Assembly (NCBI GenBank): GCA_951812505.1
Contig: CATOSI010000001.1
Location: 921,273 to 985,272, forward strand
DNA length: 64,000 nt
Reading direction: 5' to 3'
DNA from: an uncultured Dehalococcoidia bacterium
GTDB taxonomy: Bacteria; Chloroflexota; Dehalococcoidia; Lucifugimonadales; UBA1123
A program made the translations under genes and the position numbers. This document shows positions 32,510-41,115 of the stretch, in pieces; within the stretch, counting starts at the first letter, position 1, and each line of letters opens with the position of its first letter. The notes below the pieces were generated by a model. It saw only the letters and a program-made list of their open reading frames with translations. It was not told where the DNA came from and searched no databases.

Positions 32510-34732
32510 CTATCGCACAGGAACTATGTCCTCGGGGTTATTCCAATTGGTGAACAGTGCGGGGTCCATCGGCCACTCGGCTATCTTCTTCGGGTTGTAC
32601 GTGATTGGATTGGGAACTCCGACCACGCCGAAGCTAACCGCGTGCTCATACAGGTAGTCAGCGAGCGCGTTGTTAAGCTCGATCTGCTTCGCCGGGTCCG
32701 GCTCAGTGGCGACCGCAATCCAGGTGTCCGCCGCCTCCTTGATCTCAAGGCCGCAGCCGAAGCCGCCGCGAGTCAGAGACGTATGGTCGGCTGACTTTGG
32801 CCATTCCCAGGGCCAGGTGCTCTTGCCATCGTCGCACTCGGTTACCCATGGCATCGTCGTCGCGCGAGCCACGATACCTGGGCGATACACCGAGTAGGCG
32901 AATTTCTGGACCGAAGTCTGTACCCCGATTTCTTCCCAGTAACCGGCTATAGCGTCGGCGAGTTCCTGGTATCCGCCGGGGTTCGGCGCGTACAGAGGCA
33001 TCTCGAAGCCGTTTGGATAGCCCGCCTGAGCGAGCAGCCGCTTGGCCTCGTCAGGATCGTAAGGGTACTCCCACTTGGACTGCCAGTTTGGGTTATTCGG
33101 GCTGAATTGGTTGAGGTATACTGGATGGCCGATACCATTCAGTAGGGATTCGTTGATCTCGGCCCTATTGACGGCCCTAGCCAAAGCGTTGCGAACCAGT
33201 TTCGCCTCTTCAAAATCGGCCATGTCGTTCGGATTACCCACCCATGGCACGTCTCTCATGTAAACCGCAGCGGTGTCCAGGGGAGTGCCGAACAGCACGT
33301 GCTCTGTCTCCCACAGGTTGCCTGAGAACACCACGGAAGCATGGCCCGCCAGTCCGTTGTCCTGAATGGCGAAGCCGCCCTCGAGCATACGCGGAACGCT
33401 CCTGAGCAGAATGGGAGCGGCGTCAATTGTGCCGGTCTCCATCAGCGCGATCTGCGTGTTCTGCTCCCCAACTTCCTTGAATACAATCCGGTCAACCTTC
33501 GAGTTGGTGTCCCAGTGGTCGTAGGGCACCGCTTCCAGTATGGCGGTGTCGTCCTGTATCCATTCCACCACGTGCAGAGGGCCGGTGCCGATGAAGGGTG
33601 TGTCCTTCATCTCGGTCTCGCCAACAGTATTGTAGCGATTCAGGCTCTGTACGCTGTACGCCTGCGCGGCGTCGTTCATGATGTTTGCGTTCCAACGAGG
33701 GTCATACAGCGTATTGCCATTCGCGTCTGTGGCGAACGTCACCTTCAGCGTGGTGTCGTCAACCGCCACCGCCGGGTTGTTGCCGAACACGCTAGCGAAG
33801 TCGCCCGCCTGCCAGTGAATGCTGGCCGTGTTGATAGCGACGTTTCCGTCGTTGATGGTGAACGCGATGTCCTCTGCGGTCATCGTCCCCCAGCTTCCGC
33901 CATTGTTGCTGCGTCTGCCAAGACCCTGACCGTGGAATATGACATCGTTGCGTATCCTGAGCGTGGCTCCGACTGGGCTGCCCATTTCCAGATCTAGCTC
34001 CCAGGATTCGGCCAGCATCGGAGCTACTACGCCAGGATCAACGAACTTCATCGTGACTTCGCCGACACCCCAGTAGTGCATCGCGTCGGTCAACTGCGCT
34101 GAGCCCAGTCCGACTCCGGGAGGCACGTCCTCGATGGCGATGTTGATGATGCCCAACTCGTGCGCGGCGGGCCTCGGCGCGTTGATAACGGGGACAGGCT
34201 GGGGCATACCGGTCGCGGATGGCCTGGGGATATTCCAGTCCGCCCATTCGGGCTTGTAATCGTCGGCCGTTACAGTGTCGTAAGAAACCGTGGCGCCCGC
34301 CAAAGGACCCAGTATCTGCGCACCTATCGCCCAGTGCGTGATTGTCAGAAGGTAACATTGACCATCACGCGCACCTGAACACGATCCTGCCGTGTATGAT
34401 TCCATGATGGCGGCGGTGTGGACTTCGAGATCGCTGGGATTCGGACCGAGATCCGACACTATGCGCGCTTTCGCTATCTGGAGGTCCTCGCCCGTGTTCG
34501 GGATTACGAAGTTTCTAATGTGGGTGTCGGTCAACCCGTAGAGGATCGGGAGGAAAAAACTATCGGGAGTCTGCTGATGTACCTGCCAGAGCGACTGGAG
34601 ATACCATTCGCGATGATTGTACACCTTGTAGTGAGGTTGGGATTCCTGCGCTCGAATCGTGGACAGTACCGTTGCCGCCAGTCCTATTCCGACAATAATG
34701 ATTAGTATGCCGGCGACTAACTTTGGCTTCAT
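32510..34732 (-). CDS. ABC transporter substrate-binding protein, family 5 (peptide/nickel type)
   Basis: This 740-residue exported protein starts with a signal sequence (KPKLVAGILIIIVGIGLAA) and contains the family 5 domain. Typical segments include APMLAESWELD near the first lobe, VIFHGQGLG, FIGTGPLHVVEW, LARAVNRAEIN, YPYDPDEAKRLLAQAGYPNG and ADYLYEHAVSFGVVG at the C-terminus. It should capture oligopeptides or similar solutes for an ABC importer. It is longer than usual (500-600), with about 150 extra N-terminal residues. No permease or ATPase gene adjoins it. The ATG at 34732 follows AGGAGGG; a longer frame to 34789 lacks a ribosome site. Confidence 0.88.
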   Translation of the reverse strand: MKPKLVAGILIIIVGIGLAATVLSTIRAQESQPHYKVYNHREWYLQSLWQVHQQTPDSFFLPILYGLTDTHIRNFVIPNTGEDLQIAKARIVSDLGPNPSDLEVHTAAIMESYTAGSCSGARDGQCYLLTITHWAIGAQILGPLAGATVSYDTVTADDYKPEWADWNIPRPSATGMPQPVPVINAPRPAAHELGIINIAIEDVPPGVGLGSAQLTDAMHYWGVGEVTMKFVDPGVVAPMLAESWELDLEMGSPVGATLRIRNDVIFHGQGLGRRSNNGGSWGTMTAEDIAFTINDGNVAINTASIHWQAGDFASVFGNNPAVAVDDTTLKVTFATDANGNTLYDPRWNANIMNDAAQAYSVQSLNRYNTVGETEMKDTPFIGTGPLHVVEWIQDDTAILEAVPYDHWDTNSKVDRIVFKEVGEQNTQIALMETGTIDAAPILLRSVPRMLEGGFAIQDNGLAGHASVVFSGNLWETEHVLFGTPLDTAAVYMRDVPWVGNPNDMADFEEAKLVRNALARAVNRAEINESLLNGIGHPVYLNQFSPNNPNWQSKWEYPYDPDEAKRLLAQAGYPNGFEMPLYAPNPGGYQELADAIAGYWEEIGVQTSVQKFAYSVYRPGIVARATTMPWVTECDDGKSTWPWEWPKSADHTSLTRGGFGCGLEIKEAADTWIAVATEPDPAKQIELNNALADYLYEHAVSFGVVGVPNPITYNPKKIAEWPMDPALFTNWNNPEDIVPVR

Positions 34733-34895
34733 ATAAGTAGCCCTCCTTCTGCAAGAACGTGACATACTCGCCGGGAGGCACATACCCATTTTGGCGAGTC
34801 CGTGGACACCATAACAGAAGCCTGGCCAAAACTGTCAACTGATATCCCATAGCGTGCTACAATGCCGCGCAATACAGTCCCCCTACAGGATCAGA

Positions 34896-35612
34896 ATGCC
34901 CGAAGACACCGACCAGAATCAGACACCCTACAACCCCATGATCCGCGATATGCCCGCGGACATGAGGCCGCGCGAGCGGCTGATCGGCCTGGGAGCCGGG
35001 GCGCTGTCCAACTCCGACCTGATCGCGATACTGCTCCGCACCGGCGTCAAGGGTGAAAACGTGCTGAGCCTGTCCAACAAGCTGCTTTCCAGGCTTGGCG
35101 GACTGTCGGGGCTGTCCGAGGCCACAATCGGAGATATGTGCATTCTGCACGGCATCAGCGAGGCCAAGGCCTGCCAGGTCGTGGCCGCCGTCGAACTGGG
35201 TAAGAGAGCCGCGAGCATGAATCCTCAGAACAGGCCCTCCATCGGCTCGCCTGAAGACGTAAATAATCTAGTTGGTCTGGAAATGTCCCAACTGACGCAG
35301 GAGAAACTGCGCGTTCTGCTGCTGAACACCAAGAACCGCGTAATGGCCATGAGGGACGTGTACCAGGGAACCGTTAACTCGGCCTCGATCAGGGTGGCCG
35401 AGATTCTTCGGCCCGCCGTAAGGGAAAACTGCCCGTACATGGTCGTCGTGCACAACCACCCGTCCGGCGACCCTACCCCAAGCCCGGAGGACATCCTGGT
35501 AACCCGGCGTCTGAATCAGAGCGCGGACATGATGGACATCGAAGTGCTCGACCACATCGTCATAGGACAGAAGAGTTTCGTCAGCATGAAGCAGAGAAAT
35601 CTAGGCTTCTAG
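34896..35612 (+). CDS. radC: RadC/JAB-domain DNA repair-associated protein
   Basis: This 238-residue protein has an N-terminal helix-hairpin-helix part (RERLIGLGAGALSNSDLIAI) and a C-terminal JAB/MPN metal domain with VVVHNHPSGDPTPSPED, the His-x-His...Ser...Asp zinc motif. The family's DNA repair role was never firmly shown; a metalloprotease-like or nuclease-related role is possible. The ATG at 34896 follows AGGATC; the frame extends 14 codons upstream. It diverges from the transporter gene. Confidence 0.92.
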   Translation: MPEDTDQNQTPYNPMIRDMPADMRPRERLIGLGAGALSNSDLIAILLRTGVKGENVLSLSNKLLSRLGGLSGLSEATIGDMCILHGISEAKACQVVAAVELGKRAASMNPQNRPSIGSPEDVNNLVGLEMSQLTQEKLRVLLLNTKNRVMAMRDVYQGTVNSASIRVAEILRPAVRENCPYMVVVHNHPSGDPTPSPEDILVTRRLNQSADMMDIEVLDHIVIGQKSFVSMKQRNLGF

Positions 35613-35630
35613 CGCACAAAGGAGAACGAC

Positions 35631-35936
35631 ATGGAACGTGAAATGGGAGACGTGGGAACTCAGTTTCTGTGGGAAGATGAACATGTGAAGACGTGGGACC
35701 TTGTCTTGGAGCCGGGACAGTCGAGCGACTGGCACAGGCACACGATGCCCTATGTGTTCACAGTAACCAGGGCGGGCAGACTGAAGACCGAATACGAAGA
35801 CGGCTCAGTCTCAGTAAGCGACCTCGCGCTGGGCCAGGTGGTGCAGGGACATCACGGCTCGGTTCACAGGGTCACGAACGTCGGCGACGCGCAGTACAGC
35901 AACTCAATCGTGGAAGTGAAGCAGATTCAGGAGTGA
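35631..35936 (+). CDS. Small cupin-like protein A (tandem pair)
   Basis: This 101-residue single-domain cupin has metal-ligand-like histidines in SSDWHRHTMPYVF (strand motif 1) and in GHHGSVHRVTN (motif 2). It is 18 nt downstream of radC and 6 nt before a paralog of the same length and pattern. Such small cupins with the WHxH signature bind a metal and act as dioxygenase, isomerase or ligand-sensor domains; no specific activity can be assigned. The start ATG is preceded by AAAGGAG. Confidence 0.85.
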   Translation: MEREMGDVGTQFLWEDEHVKTWDLVLEPGQSSDWHRHTMPYVFTVTRAGRLKTEYEDGSVSVSDLALGQVVQGHHGSVHRVTNVGDAQYSNSIVEVKQIQE

Positions 35937-35942
35937 GAGATC

Positions 35943-36248
35943 ATGCCAAGAGGGAACGAGCCACTGGGCGAGATAGCGACCGACGTCCTTTTTGAAAACG
36001 ATAGCGTCAAGATATGGAACCTGGTAGTCAACCCGGGTGAGGCGAGCGACTGGCATATGCATGGGCGCGACTACGTTACGATAGTCGTCGAGGGCGCGGG
36101 GCTGACCGTCGAATATGATGACGGCACGTCGGAAGACAGCCCGTCCGGTCCCGGCACATGGCGATACCATGGCGACCACAAGATTCACAGGGTCGTGAAC
36201 AACTCCGATACCAGGTACGTTAACGTGCTGGTCGAATTGAAGAAGTAG
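35943..36248 (+). CDS. Small cupin-like protein B (tandem pair)
   Basis: This 101-residue paralog of the preceding gene aligns over its full length: ASDWHMHGRDYVTIV corresponds to SSDWHRHTMPYVFTV and YHGDHKIHRVVN to HHGSVHRVTN. The putative metal histidines are kept. It starts 6 nt after its twin and ends 15 nt before the ketopantoate-reductase-like gene, so all four belong to one operon. The two may form a heteromer or arose by recent tandem duplication. Function unknown. Confidence 0.85.
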   Translation: MPRGNEPLGEIATDVLFENDSVKIWNLVVNPGEASDWHMHGRDYVTIVVEGAGLTVEYDDGTSEDSPSGPGTWRYHGDHKIHRVVNNSDTRYVNVLVELKK

Positions 36249-36263
36249 GCGGTCTGACTGCAA

Positions 36264-37190
36264 ATGAAGATTCTCATCATGGCCACCGGCGCGGTCGGCG
36301 GATATTACGGCAGCCTCCTGGCGCGCGGGGAGAACGACGTGATCTTCGTCGCGCGCGGCGACAACCTTGACGCCATCAGGCAGCATGGTCTCAGGGTGAA
36401 CAGCGTGAATTCGGGGAATTTTACGGTTCGCGTGAATGCCGTTGATTCGCTCGATGGAAGCTGGACGCCCGACTTGGTGATGTTCTGCGTCAAAGGATAC
36501 CAGAATGCGCAGGCCATCGAGGTAATCAAGCCCTCGATTGGCGATGGCACGACCATCCTGACGCTGCAGAACGGCATAGGCTCCGGATCCGACCTCTCTG
36601 AGGCGTTCGGCCCGGACAAAGTGCTTCTGGGAGCGGCCTACGTGGACGCCTCTCATCCCGGACCGGGTGTCTTCGACGAACGCGGCGGCACGTGCCGCAT
36701 AGTGTTTGCCGAGCAGGAGGGGCCGCCTACCGAACGCTGCTCTGAGATTCTACGAACGCTGCAATCCGCCGGAATCGAGTCCGAGATAGCCGCCGACATC
36801 AACGAGGCGCTATGGAACAAGCTGGTTTACATCTGCGGCCTGAGCGGTATGACCTGCATAACGCGCTCGTCATTCAAAGAGGTCATTGAAACTCCCCAGA
36901 CAGCAGGACTGACTCTTAGAGTGATGGAAGAAGCGGCCGCCGTGGGCAGGGCCGCCGGAGTGAATCTGGCAAACGACGTGGCAGAGACCACTATGACCCA
37001 TCTCTATGAAGAGAGAGACGGTCTCGTCTCTTCGATGCACGCCGACCTCAACGGCGGCAGACCGCTCGAACTCGCAAATCTCAACGGCAAGGTGTCGGAG
37101 TTGGGACACGAACTCGGCGTCCCCACCCCTCTCAACGACTTCATCACAGCCTGCCTTACTCCCGCCCACAACCGCGCGGTCGCCGGCTGA
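36264..37190 (+). CDS. panE: 2-dehydropantoate 2-reductase-family protein
   Basis: This 308-residue NADPH-dependent reductase has the glycine-rich MATGAVGGYYGSLLA at the N-terminus, CVKGYQ, LQNGIG and NKLVYICGLSG with the catalytic lysine, and a helical C-terminal domain. The closest reading is PanE/ApbA, which reduces ketopantoate to pantoate in CoA synthesis. In a cupin operon it could equally be a paralog acting on another 2-keto acid, so the symbol is tentative. Confidence 0.8.
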   Translation: MKILIMATGAVGGYYGSLLARGENDVIFVARGDNLDAIRQHGLRVNSVNSGNFTVRVNAVDSLDGSWTPDLVMFCVKGYQNAQAIEVIKPSIGDGTTILTLQNGIGSGSDLSEAFGPDKVLLGAAYVDASHPGPGVFDERGGTCRIVFAEQEGPPTERCSEILRTLQSAGIESEIAADINEALWNKLVYICGLSGMTCITRSSFKEVIETPQTAGLTLRVMEEAAAVGRAAGVNLANDVAETTMTHLYEERDGLVSSMHADLNGGRPLELANLNGKVSELGHELGVPTPLNDFITACLTPAHNRAVAG

Positions 37191-37231
37191 ATTTCCTTTT
37201 TCCAATCCTACCCGAACACGGAGGACCAAAC

Positions 37232-37561
37232 TTGACGTACACTTACAATCCCGACGACATCAAGCGCCGAGAACTCGCGCCCGGCGTATTCCTGAGAACG
37301 ATGTGGGGTGAGAAGATAATGATGAGTATCGTGGAAATCTCGCCCAACTCCGAAGTCCCGATGCACGAGCATCCCCACGAGCAGGCCGGAATGGTTCTTG
37401 AGGGGGAATTCGACTTCACGATAGGCGGCGTTACTTCACGAGTACGTAAGGGCGATACATACGTCATCCCCGGCGGGGTGGAACACTACGTGAAGGCGAC
37501 CGACCAGCCCGCGGTCGCGCTGGACATCTTCAGCCCGCCCCGCGAGGACTACAAACATTGA
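37232..37561 (+). CDS. Cupin domain protein
   Basis: This 109-residue classical cupin (motif 1 PMHEHPHEQAGMVLEGEFD and motif 2 PGGVEHYV) has the His/His/Glu/His metal ligands. It resembles the small cupins that act as quercetinase-like or mannose isomerase-like domains; activity unknown. It uses a TTG start, supported by GGAGG 9 nt upstream. It ends the cupin/PanE operon. Confidence 0.85.
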   Translation: MTYTYNPDDIKRRELAPGVFLRTMWGEKIMMSIVEISPNSEVPMHEHPHEQAGMVLEGEFDFTIGGVTSRVRKGDTYVIPGGVEHYVKATDQPAVALDIFSPPREDYKH

Positions 37562-37583
37562 TCCGGTGTAGGTTGAACTTCCG

Positions 37584-37907
37584 TCAACCCGAGCCCGGCG
37601 GCCTGTAGCTTGCGCTCTTCTTTGCAGCGGCATCTATCGTATCCGGGTCGATCAATACTGTAGTTTTGACGGTGATCGCTCCACTGGCGGACACTGAAAG
37701 AGACAGTGCCAACGCCGTTTCCTCATCCGGAACTTCCACGATGGCAATAACGTCATCCTCTCCGAATGCGTAATAGCAAGATTCGAGAGACCCGCCAAGG
37801 TTGTTTATCAAGTTTGTAATCGTCGCCACACGTCTGGAACCGCCTTCTTTCAGAAGTCCGCCGACCCCTTCCGCTGTGTAGGACGCCCGGTACAGATACT
37901 TAGGCAT
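37584..37907 (-). CDS. GYD-domain protein 1
   Basis: This 107-residue protein belongs to the small GYD (DUF1488-like, ferredoxin-fold) family named after a conserved Gly-Tyr-Asp motif. The core YAFGEDDVIAIVEVPDEETA and a preceding helix with GSRRVATITNLI fit. No catalytic residues known. A paralog lies at 39746-40099, about 1.8 kb away, on the same strand. Confidence 0.8.
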   Translation of the reverse strand: MPKYLYRASYTAEGVGGLLKEGGSRRVATITNLINNLGGSLESCYYAFGEDDVIAIVEVPDEETALALSLSVSASGAITVKTTVLIDPDTIDAAAKKSASYRPPGSG

Positions 37908-37994
37908 TCAGCCAACTCCACTTACAAGGAAACGCCCCGTCACCTGTTCCGGGAACGGGGCTGATTCGGATTATCGTTAAAGGTCCAACGAGTC

Positions 37995-38453
37995 TTACAC
38001 GCCGTAGCGTACCGATGCGTTGGGATCGCTGTATTCCACGCCCTTGGTGGACCAGAACACGGTGGCGATGTCGTCAACCGCGGCGACCAGTGCCTCGGCA
38101 TTATCCATGCTGACGGTCTGCTTGCACTGGCTGGCCAGCTTAAGCGCCGCATTGAACCTGGCGGCGATGTCGTCGGCGTCCGTGCCGGGCCACGTATAGT
38201 CGGCCCACAGAACCCTGAGTTCGTGCTTGCACAGCTCCGCGTGCTCTTCCTTCACAGTGATGTAGCGAGACAGCGTGTTGGCGGAAGCGGCGTCTCCGGC
38301 GTCATCCAGAGACTCGATCCGAAGAACCATCTTCTGCACGGTCTGGGCCGCTATCTTTGCCGAAACAGGGTCGTAGATTCCGCACGGAATATCGCAGTGG
38401 GCGCTGGCCTCACGCACGGGGATTAGTCTTGCCAGGGCAGACGTGATTGTCAT
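37995..38453 (-). CDS. sodN: Nickel superoxide dismutase
   Basis: This 152-residue precursor has an 18-residue propeptide that ends ...REASA and is followed by the nickel hook HCDIPCGIYDP. His19, Cys20 and Cys24 of the precursor (residues 1, 2 and 6 of the mature chain) are the Ni ligands. The helical hexamer-forming domain follows. The enzyme dismutates superoxide; removal of the propeptide is needed to expose the histidine. ATG at 38453 leaves AGGAG 10 nt upstream; a second ATG at 38462 is too close to it. A candidate processing peptidase (S26) lies 0.8 kb away. Confidence 0.95.
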   Translation of the reverse strand: MTITSALARLIPVREASAHCDIPCGIYDPVSAKIAAQTVQKMVLRIESLDDAGDAASANTLSRYITVKEEHAELCKHELRVLWADYTWPGTDADDIAARFNAALKLASQCKQTVSMDNAEALVAAVDDIATVFWSTKGVEYSDPNASVRYGV

Positions 38454-38543
38454 AGCCTGCATTCTCCTTTCAGAAAGCTGGGGGTGTATATTGCACATAT
38501 GAAGATACAAAAATCGGCGTGGTGGCGCAACCCTGACGCTCTT

Positions 38544-39290
38544 TCACGACAGTTCGTCCAGAAACATGGCGAGGTCCGAGTTGAATCTCTCTGGAATCGA
38601 GCGGTGGAGCGAGTGTCCCAATCCCTCATATACTCTGAGCCGGGAGTTTGGGATCCTTTCAAGCGCCGTCAGGCCGTGCTCGGGTGGAAAATAGAGGTCA
38701 TGAGACCCCCAGAGCAGGAGAGTCTCACAGGTTATCGCGCGAAATATTGCTTCGTCTCTCTCGTCCAACGGAAAGGCGAGCATAGGGTACGGCGACTTGA
38801 AGCCGAGCACACCGTAAATCAACCAGCGGGCAATGCTGAGTATCCTGCCCTGGCACCGCAGTTTGCCGAATCCCATGGGCGCTTCAAGCGCCAGCCCTCT
38901 CACCCTCTCGGGGTACTCCCGCGCCACCTCAAGACAGACCCTGCCGCCAAGCGAGTGTCCCACGAGTATCGCGTCCTCTATTCCGACCGCGTCCATGAAC
39001 CTCACCAGAAAGTCGGCGATATACTCGGGAGTATGCGGAATCTCCTCCCTGGGAGCATCGCCAAAGCCGATCAAATCCGGCGCATAGACTTTATTGAATC
39101 GCGCCAGTACGGGTACGACATCCCTCCAGTCCCTGCGGTCGGCGCCGGCGCCGTGCACAAGTAGGACAGTGCGGTCCGCATCCCCGGCGACCAGGTATGG
39201 GATAATGTCATCGGTGACAAGCGTCCACTTCTCCTCAACTGTCGGTTCACCGGCCGCACCAGTGTCATGTGTGAAATCTGCTGAGGTCAA
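38544..39290 (-). CDS. Alpha/beta hydrolase
   Basis: This 248-residue hydrolase has the oxyanion segment LLVHGAGAD, the nucleophile in LVGHSLGGRV, the acid in LLLWGSHDLYFPP and the catalytic His in YEGLGHSLH. It is close to haloperoxidase/epoxide-hydrolase-like esterases. It has no signal peptide. Its best start is a TTG at 39290, 5 nt from the TTG of the divergent peptidase, so the true start is uncertain. It lies between sodN and the S26 peptidase. Confidence 0.85.
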   Translation of the reverse strand: MTSADFTHDTGAAGEPTVEEKWTLVTDDIIPYLVAGDADRTVLLVHGAGADRRDWRDVVPVLARFNKVYAPDLIGFGDAPREEIPHTPEYIADFLVRFMDAVGIEDAILVGHSLGGRVCLEVAREYPERVRGLALEAPMGFGKLRCQGRILSIARWLIYGVLGFKSPYPMLAFPLDERDEAIFRAITCETLLLWGSHDLYFPPEHGLTALERIPNSRLRVYEGLGHSLHRSIPERFNSDLAMFLDELS

Positions 39291-39294
39291 TGTA

Positions 39295-39738
39295 TTGTTA
39301 TCAAATATAACTTCTGCGGGGCTGTTCAGGTTACGTGGGGCAAGTATGGAGCCTTCTCTTTGCGACGGCGACCTGCTGCTCGTTATAAAGCGTCACGGTG
39401 TGCCCCGCAGAGGCCGGATAGTCACCATACGGATGCCGGACGGGGCCGGCCCATCGTGGCAGGTCAAACGTGTAGTGGGGCTGCCCGGAGATAACCTGCG
39501 GTTTGAAGACGGACTTCTGTTCATCAACGGGACCCCGCACAGAGAACACTATTTACAAGGACTGCCAGCTTACCTGGGTCTCGACAGGACTTCCTTCGAC
39601 ATCGGAGACGACAGCTATTTCGTCCTGGGAGACAACCGTGCCCACAGCGTGGACAGCCGTTCCTTCGGTACGATTGACGGAGCCCAGATAGCCGGGGTCG
39701 TAGCAGCGCGTCTGTGGCCGCCTTTCAGGTTAAGTTGA
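39295..39738 (+). CDS. S26-family signal peptidase-like protease (candidate SodX)
   Basis: This 147-residue protein has the type I signal peptidase serine in GASMEPSL and the lysine in VKRVVGLPGD, with box D/E segments DIGDDSYFVLGDN and SVDSRSFG. It lacks the N-terminal membrane anchor of LepB. Ni-SOD genes are usually accompanied by such a protease (SodX) which removes the SodN propeptide; this is its likely job here. TTG start at 39295 with GAGGT about 9 nt upstream; a GTG at 39271 would add 8 codons. Confidence 0.82.
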   Translation: MLSNITSAGLFRLRGASMEPSLCDGDLLLVIKRHGVPRRGRIVTIRMPDGAGPSWQVKRVVGLPGDNLRFEDGLLFINGTPHREHYLQGLPAYLGLDRTSFDIGDDSYFVLGDNRAHSVDSRSFGTIDGAQIAGVVAARLWPPFRLS

Positions 39739-39745
39739 TCCCGGG

Positions 39746-40099
39746 CTAATGCCCGTCACGGGCCAGTTCTCCCTCGATTTCCATCTCTTCGGATGTGACT
39801 TCGTCATCGTCGAGCTGCGGACCGCCCTCGCCGAGCCGTCCGATAGGAATGGCTGGCAGAGTTGTTATATGCACCCCGGCGGAGACGCCAAGGTGCAGAG
39901 AGAACTGCGCCACTTCCTCATTGCCGGGCGCGGACACGATTCCTACGAAATCGTACTCCCCGAGCACCGCGTACAATCCAAGAACTCCGGTGTCGGAAAC
40001 GTCTATGCTATGGGCGGAGGCGAGCATACTCTCGGTGTCGGTCAGCATCTTGCGCCGGCCCTTCTGGGTCATTTTCATTAGCAGGATGTACGTCGCCAT
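39746..40099 (-). CDS. GYD-domain protein 2
   Basis: This 117-residue small protein, like the one at 37584, has the GYD-type core: YILLMKMTQKG, then GLYAVLGEYDFVGIVSAP. It carries an acidic C-terminal tail (DDDEVTSEEMEIEGE). It converges with the S26 peptidase gene and lies 18 nt downstream of hemB on the same strand. Function unknown. Confidence 0.78.
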   Translation of the reverse strand: MATYILLMKMTQKGRRKMLTDTESMLASAHSIDVSDTGVLGLYAVLGEYDFVGIVSAPGNEEVAQFSLHLGVSAGVHITTLPAIPIGRLGEGGPQLDDDEVTSEEMEIEGELARDGH

Positions 40100-40117
40100 A
40101 AGGGTTCTCCCAGATGT

Positions 40118-41104
40118 TTATCGCCGCTCGGACTGAAGCCACTCAGCAACTTCCTTGGCGTGATAGCTGAGGATTACATCCGCCCCTGCCCGCTTGATGC
40201 TCGTCAGGATTTCCATAGTTATCCGTCTGCCGTCAATCCACTCATTTTCCGCGGCGGCCTTGACCATAGAGTACTCTCCGCTCACGTTGTAGGCGGCAAC
40301 CGGCGTGGCGAATGTCTCTCTGGCGCTCTTCAGCACGTCCAGATATGCCAGGGCGGGCTTGACCATCACCAAGTCCGCGCCCTCCTCGATGTCCAGAGCG
40401 ATCTCCCGCATCGCCTCTCTGACATTGGGGGTGTCCATCTGATACCCCGCCCTGTCGCCGAACTGGGGAGTCGAGTCCGCCGCGACTCGGAATGGTCCGT
40501 AGAAACCCGAAGCGTACTTCGCCGAGTAAGCCATGATCGGCACGTTCTCGAAGTCGGCTTCGTCCAGAGCGTCTCGGATAGCCCCAACCTGTCCGTCCAT
40601 CATCGCCGAGGGAGCTACCATATCAACACCCGCCTCGGCCTGCCGGACAGACATCCGCGCCAGCAGATCCAGCGTGGCGTCGTTATCAACTGTATCGCCG
40701 TTCAGCACTCCGCAGTGTCCATGACTGGTGAATTCACAGAGGCATACATCTCCTATTACAGTCATCTCGGGTACGGTCTGCTTGATGACCTCGATTGCCC
40801 CCTGGATTATCCCTGTGGGACTGTAGGCGTCGCTGCCCCGCTCATCCTTGTACGCGGGTATCCCGAACAGCATAACCGAGCGGATTCCCAATTCGTACAA
40901 TTCACCAACCTCATGTACGAGGTGGTCCAGAGACATCTGGTAGATACCCGGCATGGGGGGCACTTCTACCCTCGTGTCCCTGCCGTGTACGACGAACATC
41001 GGATAGATGAAGTCCGAGGCGGAAATGCTGGTTTCTCGCACCATTCCGCGCAGCCCCGGATTATCTCTCAGGCGGCGCATTCTGGTTGTTGGGAATCCCG
41101 GCAT
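40118..41104 (-). CDS. hemB: Delta-aminolevulinic acid dehydratase (porphobilinogen synthase)
   Basis: This 328-residue enzyme condenses two 5-aminolevulinate to porphobilinogen. The active-site lysines are in YSAKYASGFYGPFR and VMVKPALAYLD. The region DVCLCEFTSHGHCG has the three cysteines of the zinc-dependent type. AAGGAGG lies 6 nt before the ATG at 41104. It is the last gene of the tetrapyrrole cluster, 12 nt after the cobA-hemD gene. Confidence 0.97.
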   Translation of the reverse strand: MPGFPTTRMRRLRDNPGLRGMVRETSISASDFIYPMFVVHGRDTRVEVPPMPGIYQMSLDHLVHEVGELYELGIRSVMLFGIPAYKDERGSDAYSPTGIIQGAIEVIKQTVPEMTVIGDVCLCEFTSHGHCGVLNGDTVDNDATLDLLARMSVRQAEAGVDMVAPSAMMDGQVGAIRDALDEADFENVPIMAYSAKYASGFYGPFRVAADSTPQFGDRAGYQMDTPNVREAMREIALDIEEGADLVMVKPALAYLDVLKSARETFATPVAAYNVSGEYSMVKAAAENEWIDGRRITMEILTSIKRAGADVILSYHAKEVAEWLQSERR

Positions 41105-41115
41105 GGCTGCCTCCT

